DNA of 50,934 bases, from positions 149,384 through 200,317 of the forward strand of contig JBNGIQ010009337.1 in assembly GCA_049999765.1 (NCBI GenBank). Direction: 5' to 3'. This stretch comes from Phaeoceros laevis. Lineage: Eukaryota; Anthocerotophyta; Anthocerotopsida; Notothyladales. The notes below the pieces were generated by a model that saw nothing but the letters and a program-made list of their open reading frames with translations, was not told the origin of the DNA and searched no databases. The translations under genes were made by a program, and so were the position numbers. Shown piece by piece: positions 43,424 through 50,934 of the stretch (within the stretch, counting starts at the first letter, position 1; each line of letters begins with the position of its first letter).

Positions 43424-45120
43424 ACTGGAATGTGCAGTTCTCGCTGTAAACCTGGGAATCTCACCGCGCACCTGTCACATTGGCAGGATTCCGCCAGACT
43501 AAACGATGGAGCATCCAAGGGCTGGGGATCCACCACCAGATGGGCTCATCAAACATTCCTCTTCAGCGCTACTCCATCAAAAATGCTGTACCACGGCTGT
43601 TATTTCTGTCCAGCCAATGAATGCACCAACAGCCCGGAGTCACCACGCTCTCGGAGCGAGAAATAACAGCTCTCGGATATTTTTTTCAACGATCATGTGA
43701 CTGTAGCTGGCATAAAATAATTTCGGTCCCGAGCAACAAGGTCACGTCGCTAGCTAGCTGGCTGGCCGGCTGCTCCGGGGCCCGTGCTGCCTGTGACTCA
43801 CTCTCCCCCAGTGAGAACCTGCATTCTCAGCAGCCCTGGTTGCGGGAAGGTAGCTCGCTCGCCCCTTTCACAACCAGCTGCAGTACTCCTCCGCCGGCTG
43901 ACAAAATGCGAGCCACCGCGCCAGAGTTGCACCCAAAGCAGCCAAGCGGATGGCAGCGCAACGCCCGGTCGATTAATTTCCAGGCTCCCACTGGCACCAG
44001 ACGTCACAGCAGGGGATTCAACCAGGAGACAGGCGAATCCCTCAATCTGTATGAGCAGGAAATGGTGCGACCCGGAGATTCAAGGAGCAGAAACAAGCGG
44101 TGAAAATTTCCTCCTTTCTTTTCCTCTCCTGGTCACTTGGAAGCTGCTACTGCACTCCCTCCCTCCACCCACATACAAGAAAATGGAGGATTGCTGCTGG
44201 AATCTTGTCCTGCTCACTCACGGAACAAACATTCCAGAAAAGCGCCACAGGCCGGCTCCACAATCCAGTCCAACGCAACGCTAGCGGAGCGCAGCAGCTA
44301 GTCCAGCAAAATCAGCGCGGGTGCAGCGCCGCGATGCTCGGTGAGCTCATCAGCTCGGCATAGGCCACGGAACAACTGGTAAGCCGCTGGTTGTGGACAC
44401 GCCACGAGGGAGCGGGCTGGTTCTCGTTCCCACAGTCCATTCGGAGGGGCCAAGGGGTAGCCAGAAAAGCCCAGTGCCGTACAGTAGGTTCTTCCATGCG
44501 GCGCGCATTTCGAGCGCGCACAGCCTACTAGCGGCTAGGGCGGCCCCGCAGGCGGCAATCTCATTGGCTGCTACCGTCGCCGGATGAAGAGCATATCGCT
44601 TCCTCGAATGCCACAGGTATCCCTTCTGGACGGTCTGCCCTCCAGTACGTAGAGTATGCCGTGTTTGCATTGTGCCTGGCCGGCGTATGTAGTTACATAC
44701 AATGCCATGGCAGATTCCTGCCAACCAGCCTGTTGCAATGCGTTGATGGGATTATCGCAACTTTCTATCGGCTATTAGGGCTCGACTTAGTAAGTATTTG
44801 TGAGGTTGAAACTTGCAGGGTTGATTGTCTAGAATATGTGAATGTAAACGTGGAGACACAAAAACCTTTGACCTTTGACACCGTTCACTTTCAACAGTAC
44901 GCTCAATTCGGTTTCTTTTCTTTCCTCACAGCCAATGCATATCACCATGTTTCTCACCATCAATTGGTACCAGCACAGAAGTGCCAGGAAGAGTATGTAC
45001 AGACCTCACAAAAAATTATGCAGAAACTGACCGGGCCATAGATTGCCTATACGGAACTGATTACTAAACAGCTCATCTTGGGTTTGAAAGGTCCGAATCC
45101 TATTGCATTTGCCTAGATCG
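43424..45120. other. 1.7-kb intergenic region upstream of the REC gene
   Basis: This stretch carries the REC promoter and 5' leader on the minus side and the 3' flank of the DUF6817-like gene. Frames of up to 166 codons at 43.6-44.7 kb overlap on both strands in a GC-rich block and show no domain. Nothing else was recognised. Confidence 0.4.
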
Positions 45121-46386
45121 TCACTTGACGAGGCCCAAGTTGATGATGCCCCAGGAGTGGGAAGGCCACTGCTGCTCTCTGGCATTCTGCAACAGCACAC
45201 GCGCCCAGGCAATCCACCCCTCCCAAGTCATCTTCTTGTCCCAGTTAGTACCCCACGCCAGCAGTAGCTGGAGGCCCTGATCTGCCTCTCTGGCTGCAAT
45301 GTCGAACCTGCCGGTGGAGAGGTAAATTTGGGCCAGAACCAAATGTGGCTCTGCTATCCAGGGGTTGACCACACATGCTTCCACCAACAGTGGCTCCGCC
45401 AAGTCCAGGGTGTTCTCATCGGTAGGCAAGCACAGGGCTTTGTTGTACAAGTCTCTGGCCTGGATTTGGTATTCAGATGGGAGGACGACAGAGCAGGTGT
45501 TGAAGACCGGGGGCAAAACCAGCTCGACTCCCTCCACCAAGCTAGTCGTTCCATTCTGGCGAGGCTTGGAATTTGCGGCAGCTTCCAGCTTTTCCTCTCT
45601 CACAATGATGTTGAGCAACACCCCCATGCGAGAAACAGTACTCATCCATAGACCAGGCTTGCCGTCTCCAGGCCACAGCGCCCTCCAGCCATTCCCTCCG
45701 AATTCCAGTTTCCCATCCGCGTTGCCAAAGAGATCATCCTGCCAACTGAATAGCTGGTCGATGAAATCCGCCATGGTGAGAGTTAGGAAGATGGCAATCA
45801 AGTGCCTGCTCACCTGCAATTCCTCCCCTGTGCGGATGTGCTTGACTGTCATCCCCTCTCTGGGCAGAAACGGTGTCCTACTCCGAGCTGCCTCCTCCAA
45901 GGGCTGGCCTCCAAGCCTAATGTTACCCTGCTCGTCAAAGAACCCGTCTGTCTCCTGCAGCCCCTCACGCAGCTGCTCGTCTGTGTAGTTGAACAGAAGA
46001 AGATCGAAGATGAGCTGCTGGCGAGGTACAATACAGAAGAGGTGAATGAGCTCCTCCGCAACGTCTCCCACCAGATCTCGCACTCTCTGCCGCTCCACGT
46101 TCGGCTTGAAAATTGCCAAATTCACATAAGAGTTGGAGTAGGAGGAGTGGAAGAGCCCGCATCTGGCAACGGCATCCGGCACACCCCAAAGCTTGAGAAT
46201 TTGGTAGACATGCAGCAGGTGCTCGAAGAAGGTGCCGTGTTTGTGCCAGCACTCGGACGCTCCCACAGATTGCAGCACAGCTAGGAGATCCGGTAGCGCA
46301 GGGTCGATTGTTGAATGAGCAGAGCGCAGAAACAGGCGGGCAAGGTCTAGCCTCGGGTCACCCGTGGTGCCATGCGTGTCACACAT
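45121..46386 (-). CDS. DUF6817-like protein with HD-like core and TPR-like tail
   Basis: The stop is at 45121-45123 and the frame is open back to an acceptor-like CTGCAG just above 46460. From ATG 46386 (MCDTHGTTGDPRLDLARLF) the product is 421 residues. A short upstream exon from ATG near 46547 (MLASQLQIYCR) could join in phase, but the intron would be only about 50 bp. The core has KHGTFFEHLLHVYQILKLWG and FHSSYSNSYVNLAIF, whose spaced His residues recall HD-type helical folds; I tentatively link this to the plant DUF6817 family. The C-terminal third resembles TPR pairs (AEPLLVEACVVNPWIAEPHL, ARVLLQNAREQQW). No reaction can be assigned. It lies less than 200 bp downstream of the receptor-kinase stop, in the same orientation. 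Confidence 0.7.
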   Translation of the reverse strand: MCDTHGTTGDPRLDLARLFLRSAHSTIDPALPDLLAVLQSVGASECWHKHGTFFEHLLHVYQILKLWGVPDAVARCGLFHSSYSNSYVNLAIFKPNVERQRVRDLVGDVAEELIHLFCIVPRQQLIFDLLLFNYTDEQLREGLQETDGFFDEQGNIRLGGQPLEEAARSRTPFLPREGMTVKHIRTGEELQVSRHLIAIFLTLTMADFIDQLFSWQDDLFGNADGKLEFGGNGWRALWPGDGKPGLWMSTVSRMGVLLNIIVREEKLEAAANSKPRQNGTTSLVEGVELVLPPVFNTCSVVLPSEYQIQARDLYNKALCLPTDENTLDLAEPLLVEACVVNPWIAEPHLVLAQIYLSTGRFDIAAREADQGLQLLLAWGTNWDKKMTWEGWIAWARVLLQNAREQQWPSHSWGIINLGLVK

Positions 46387-46563
46387 CCTGAAGGTTGGGT
46401 TCCTGCTTCGCACAACGTAATTGGAGATGCTTCCCTCGTCACAAAGACCAGAGGGACACTGCAGCACGGCAAAAAAGCCTCGTGAGTTACATCTGTATAC
46501 ATCTATGATCTACCCTACAGTAAATCTGCAGCTGCGAAGCCAACATTATTGGCGATACCTGCC

Positions 46564-49500
46564 TCACTTCAGTATATCTGCGAGGGTTTTGGAGGCGAAC
46601 AGCGCACAGCACTCCCCAGCCGTCACTGTTTGTCGCCTGACCTCCTTCAGCAGGTTTAGCACATTCCGCATGGAAGGCCTCTCAGATGGCACGTCTTTTG
46701 TGGACAGGTAGGCAATCTTTAGCACCAGGAGCATCTCGTAACGTTCTAGATCGGAGATGGAGCTCTGGAGATTGGTGTCCAGAACCCTATCAATTCGTGC
46801 TCGGCATGACCTGCAGTACCGCACCCATGCCACAACACTGGATATGCCAACAGGGAAGCTGCTGTCAGCGGACATCCTTCCTGTGATCAGCTCCATGAGC
46901 ACCACCCCAAAGCTGTAGACGTCGCTTTCCTCCGAGCCCTGCTTGGTGTAAGTGTACTCTGCACGCCATTTTTGCAAAGTAGAAGCATTTTCAGAGGGTT
47001 AGCAACACTAGTGAGTTCACACATGCTTTTCCTGTCTGTGGTAACGTACACGTACCAGGACTGAGGTAGCCACATGAAGTGGCAGAGACAGAGGTTGTAG
47101 GGTCGGAGTCCAGCGATGCTGCCGGACAGTGCAGCCCTGCCAATCCATAGTCACACACATACGGAAGCATATGTGTGTCCAGAAGTATGTTTGTTGACTT
47201 TATATTTCCATGGATGATACGTGGTATGCAGTCATTGTGCAGATAGGAAATTGCTTTGGCTGTGCCTAAAGCAATCTCGTACCGCGAGGGCCAGTCCAGA
47301 ACCTTGCCTGGTTGCTCAGGGCTTGACAAAAACCTGTAGGGCCCTGTCCAGAAAGACATCCAGATTCCAAGATTTAGAAACAACTACTTCTGCCAAGGCT
47401 CCCGTAACCAGAAATGAAAACTGTTTTGAGACCAACCTGACAAGGCCACATAGGAAGCTCCATGAAGGTGGTCCCACAAACTGCCATTCGCCATGTATTC
47501 ATATATCAAGAGATTCCGGCCTTTGTGAGCACAGAAGCCCAGCAGCCTAAGCAGGTGCCGATGTCGAACTTTACACAGGTCGATTATACCATCTGTTGTT
47601 TTCTTATCAAGTTGCTCATGGGTATGCTGCAGAACCTTGACAGCAAGTATCTCGCCATCCGGCATCACCGCCTTGTAAACTATTCCACAGCTACCACAGC
47701 CAATCTGCCTGTCGGCACTTAGCTCATCTGTTGCTGCCATGATGTCCCAAAAAGTCATGTTCCTGTCCCACACTCTCCCAGACATTGACCCACGGAAGAG
47801 ACTCTTGGATGAGTGTGTTTTGATGGTTGGAATGTGTCGGCGTCTTGAACACCTGTTCTTCCCAAACAGGGCCACCGACCCAATAGAGAGCACTACTATA
47901 ACTGTCAATGAAGCCACTGCAATTACAACTCCAAGAGAAGCAGGTGTTGACAGAGCCAGTTCTCGACTGGTTTCTGGATGACGCCGGCCAAATGATGAGG
48001 AGCAAGTAACTACCAGCGGGAGACCACAAAGACCTTCATTCCCAAGAAATGAGCTGGCACTTAAATTTCTGGTGAAGTCCGCTTGAGGGATTTCACCAGT
48101 CAATAGGTTATAAGAAAGATTGAGCTCGACCAAGCTTGCTGTGCCTCCCAGCTCTAGCAGAAACGATGGGATTGATCCTGATAGTTGATTATGAGACAGA
48201 TTCAGCGCTTCCAGCCTGACAAGACTTTGTAAGTCCAGAGGAATAGCCCCAGTCAAATTGTTGAAGCTCAAATCCAAAAGCTCTTGAAGAGCCGTCAAGT
48301 TCCCAAAGGACACAGGAATTGGTCCTGTGAGCTGATTCCCCTGCAACGACAACTGTCTCAAGCCCTGACAACCCGACAGCTCTGCAGGAATTACTCCCGT
48401 CAGCGCATTTTCCTCCAGGTGCAAGTACTGCAAACTCACAAGCTGGCTCAAGGCCACAGGAATGGTGCCCGAAAGATTGTTGCCCCCTAGGAACAGCTGA
48501 TTGAGCTGCGTGAGGCTGGAAAGCTCTGGTGGAATCGGGCCCGACAGTAAATTAAGAGAAAGATCCAGTTCTTGAAGGAGATTCAAGTTGCCTAGCTCCT
48601 TGGGGATCAACCCGGTGAGTCTATTGTGACGCATGAACAGTTGGGTCAGATTGTTGGCATAGCCGAGCGACGTAGGAATACTGCCCTGGAGAGAATTGTT
48701 GCTGAGGTCAAGGACTGATAATCCGGGGGTCATACCCAGCTGCTCAGGAACCCCTCCAGACAAAGAGTTGTGATCAATCCGAAGATCCTGCAGCTTGGAA
48801 CCTTTTCCGCCTAAAGACGTTGGAATGTCCCCGAAAAGAAAGTTGATAGCCGAGTCCAGTACGACTAAATTCTGACATCTCCCCAGTGAATCTGGCATTT
48901 CCCCAGTCAAGCGGTTGTTCCTAAGACTCAATGTAGCCAGATTTGACAACAGCCCTATTTCTGCAGGTATGGAACCAGTCAACAGATTGTCGGCCAAATT
49001 CACATGCTCGAGTCTCCTGCATTTCCCCAGTTCTGCTGGTATGTTCCCTTCCAGCCAATTGTCTCCAAGTATGAGGATCTCCAAGTAGGCCAAGCCCCCT
49101 ATCTCGGCAGGTATGTGACCAGTGAGCTGGTTGCTGGACATATCCAACCTGGTCAAGTTAGGAAAATTCGGCAAGTTCGTGGGAATCTGCCCCTGCAACG
49201 AGTTTCTGGAAATGTTGAGGTACCTGAGACTGGGCAGAGGGGACAGTGCTGGGAGGGAGCCAGTGAAGGAGTTTTGTGAGAGATCTATATGAGATATGAA
49301 ATTGGGAAACAGATTGATGCCGGGAAAAGAAGCTCCGAAGGAGTTGCTGGCCAGGCTGAGGTGCGTGAGATTGAAAAATTGGGAGAAGCTTGGGATGGGA
49401 CCTTCGAGCAAATTATCCGAGAGATCCAGGTGCTCCAATCCGCTAACCGCAATCCAACGACCATCCTGACCTAATGTCCCAGCGAACTTGTTGCCATTCA

Positions 49501-49954
49501 GTCTCAGATCCCGTAGGTTAGGCAGCTGCCAAGTTTGTCTGGGGACGCCGCCGGATAGGAAGTTGTAAGACAGGTCAAGCCTGATGAGAGCATCCAACTT
49601 GACGACATCCTCCGACAGGTTCCCACTCAAGCTGCAGTCAGACAGAAGAATTCCAAGAACTCGCAAGCTGCCCTGCCCACCGGCTGCCGGATGCCACGCC
49701 GTCTCCTGCAAACCTGGTGGCGGAGGAGAACTGGAATTTGGGCAAGAGATCCCGAACCAGGTGCAAGGGGTCGTGAGAGCATTCCAGTCCTCCAAAATAC
49801 CACGAGGATCCAGGAAATGATTTTTGAGCGCAAGCAAAGCTTCCGCGTCCTGCTGCAAAGAACCAGCCGAGACATGGGCCTGCTGCAGGAGAACAAGAAG
49901 CAACAGCCGCACCAGCAGATCCAAGAACTGGAGCCTGGCGCTCATCAGAAACAT
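46564..49954 (-). CDS. Leucine-rich repeat receptor-like kinase, probable pseudokinase
   Basis: Exons on the minus strand are 49954-47437, 47343-47056 and 46958-46564, both introns phase 1, giving 1066 residues. The start MFLMSARLQFLDLLVRLLLL is a signal peptide. Next comes an LRR N-cap (DAEALLALKNHFLDP...CTWFGISC). About twenty LRRs follow (pattern LxxLxLxxNxLxGxIP) across residues 80-650. One transmembrane segment is present (SLGVVIAVASLTVIVVLSIG), then a kinase domain: glycine loop IGCGSCGIVYKA, lysine in GEILAVKVL, catalytic loop IIHGNIKSTNILLD, activation start CDYGLAGL and GYLSPEYTYTKQGSEESDVY. HRD is HGN and DFG is DYG, so the catalytic Asp is missing. Such LRR-RLKs perceive peptides or steroids at the plasma membrane; the ligand is unknown. 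Frame upstream of 49954 is open but lacks signal character. Confidence 0.93.
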
Positions 49955-50800
49955 ATCTACCTCTCGACGCTTCAACACGTCCCTGGCATCTACGGATCCG
50001 GATGCAACTGCCCAGTCCCGATCCCCAGCATTAGCTGATCGTCCATGAGGCTCTCCGGTGGAGTCGCATGTGGAGTCGTGGAGCACAGAACGGCAGTGAA
50101 CAGCTGGTTCCGGTGAAGTCAAAGAGCGCAGGCTTGCTTGCGCCTGCAGCATCATTCCCTAGGCCTCGTGCCTCGAGAATGCGGTAAAGGGTCAAAGGGA
50201 ACAATTCGAGACCATCCCCAAAAATGCCATCATTCTTCAATTCCCGCTGTAGCCGCCGTGCTCGCTGCTGAGCACCTGCGAGTGTGCCTTCAAGGATTCT
50301 GCCAGGGGTTTGCGTGGTAGAGACGGGATGACTCGCTTTGAATTAAACAGCATGCCGGGCCGAGGCGGGAACCCTCCACCGGGGAGAACTGCTTTGAATG
50401 CGGACATCCCCGCGACGTGCTTCACGACAGACGACAGATCAGCTCCAGGTCATTATCGTAGTAAAGTATGAGAAAGGAGATCGGCTTGTTAAGCGCTTAT
50501 CACTTGATAGTTAGGCTGCCAGTTCGACTTCAATAAGCGGGGCCGAAGAATTTGACAAAAAGAGTGTGGCATGCGTCGATGGACGTCTGTGATATTTCTG
50601 GAGCTCGTGATATGAGTGCGATACGAAGTTTTCACGTTTTCGAGCCTTTGACGTCACAACCCAATACTCATGACGTCAAAGCCGGCACCTCAAGCAATTG
50701 CAGTTTAATGCCTGTAGACTCTGTACACTAGGCTACTTGAATCTTTTGGAAATGGGAAACACCCCCCCAAGTCCAACCTCCCGGAAAGACACTGTTGTAA
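49955..50800. other. Receptor-kinase upstream region and 3' flank of the last gene
   Basis: This 0.85 kb precedes the receptor-kinase start on the minus strand and should contain its promoter, as well as the 3' UTR of the partial gene at the window end. It includes the paired TGACGTCA elements at 50649-50678. No other gene was seen. Confidence 0.4.
50646..50681. promoter_or_regulatory. Inverted pair of TGACGTCA bZIP-type elements
   Basis: Two perfect 8-bp palindromes TGACGTCA lie at 50649-50656 and 50671-50678. With flanks they form 11-bp inverted arms CTTTGACGTCA / TGACGTCAAAG separated by 14 bp. TGACGTCA is the classic site of TGA/CREB-type bZIP factors; binding here is inferred. They lie about 0.7 kb upstream of the receptor-kinase start codon. 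Confidence 0.6.
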
Positions 50801-50875
50801 TCAATCGCTGTCGTCATCGTCGTCGCTTTCGCCTACGCCGTTCATACCGATTCCACCTACCATTCCAGCAGGTCC
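50801..50875 (-). CDS. Last exon of a gene with a Gly/Met-rich, acidic C-terminus (partial)
   Basis: A TTGGTTGTAG acceptor ends at 50876 on the minus strand and opens a 24-codon exon to a TGA at 50801-50803. It reads GPAGMVGGIGMNG then VGESDDDDDSD. A Gly/Met-rich stretch followed by an acidic tail is seen in plant p23 co-chaperones, among other proteins, but the piece is too short to name. The rest of the gene lies beyond the window. Confidence 0.55.
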   Translation of the reverse strand, partial: GPAGMVGGIGMNGVGESDDDDDSD

Positions 50876-50934
50876 CTACAACCAAAGCTGCTTGTTGGTA
50901 CCCGCGGCGAAACCAAGAAAGCAGTCACAAACCC

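Noticed and set aside
43621-44724. Frames of 124-166 codons on both strands upstream of REC
   Set aside because: They overlap each other in several frames of a GC-rich promoter block and show no domain.
1-50934. CRISPR array, operon or bacterial-type defence system
   Set aside because: The gene set, introns and PPR/LRR-RLK families are those of a plant nuclear genome. The only short tandem repeats (25 bp and 19 bp) have no spacers.

Overview
The window is nuclear DNA from a land plant. The gene set is plant-specific: a VEL/VIN3-like PHD protein, a NAXE-PNPO fusion, a fasciclin-like arabinogalactan protein, a REC/TSS-type CLU protein, a PLS-class PPR protein with a DYW remnant, and a large LRR receptor kinase. 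Introns are mostly short (in the 23-exon REC gene most are about 80-130 bp) and genes lie about every 3-4 kb. I read this as a seed-free plant. The compact introns and PLS-type PPR style suit a lycophyte-like genome, but the sequence alone does not prove a species. One 100-N assembly gap lies at 19884-19983.

Layout. 1-1.2 kb: intergenic DNA with a perfect 96-bp palindrome. 1.2-6.3 kb, plus strand: an unrecognised two-exon gene, a 69-residue HIG1-domain protein and intronless SEC15. 8.4-11.2 kb, minus: VEL/VIL Polycomb-associated protein. 11.5-13.2 kb, plus: intronless NAXE-PNPO enzyme (PPOX1/PDX3 type), divergent from VIL over about 0.3 kb. 13.4-15.6 kb, minus: nine-exon tubby-like protein without an F-box. 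17.8-18.1 kb, plus: twin CX9C mitochondrial protein. 18.6-19.9 kb: exon-like segments I could not assign, running into the gap. 20.0-22.2 kb, plus: PPR gene, followed at 22.2-22.4 kb by a broken DYW domain. 23.1-26.4 kb, minus: 13-exon AEC/auxin-efflux-carrier-type transporter with a plastid-like N-terminus. 26.4-27.8 kb: AT-rich DNA with a triple 19-bp repeat. 27.9-28.9 kb, plus: RAD51B-like ATPase. 29.4-31.0 kb, minus: GPI-type fasciclin-like AGP. 32.3-33.2 kb, plus: METTL21-like methyltransferase. 33.9-43.4 kb, minus: REC/TSS-type CLU protein. 45.1-46.4 kb, minus: DUF6817-like protein with a TPR-like tail. 46.6-50.0 kb, minus: LRR receptor kinase with a degenerate catalytic loop. 50.8 kb to the end, minus: last exon of a further gene with an acidic tail.

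The genes do not form a pathway; this is an ordinary plant neighbourhood of unrelated genes. Most exon structures were assembled by hand from GT-AG sites, phase agreement and continuity with family motifs. No alignment or transcript was available. Family names resting on long conserved motifs (SEC15, VIL, NAXE-PNPO, tubby, HIG1, REC, FLA, RAD51B, RLK) are firm. Exact start codons and terminal exons are less so.
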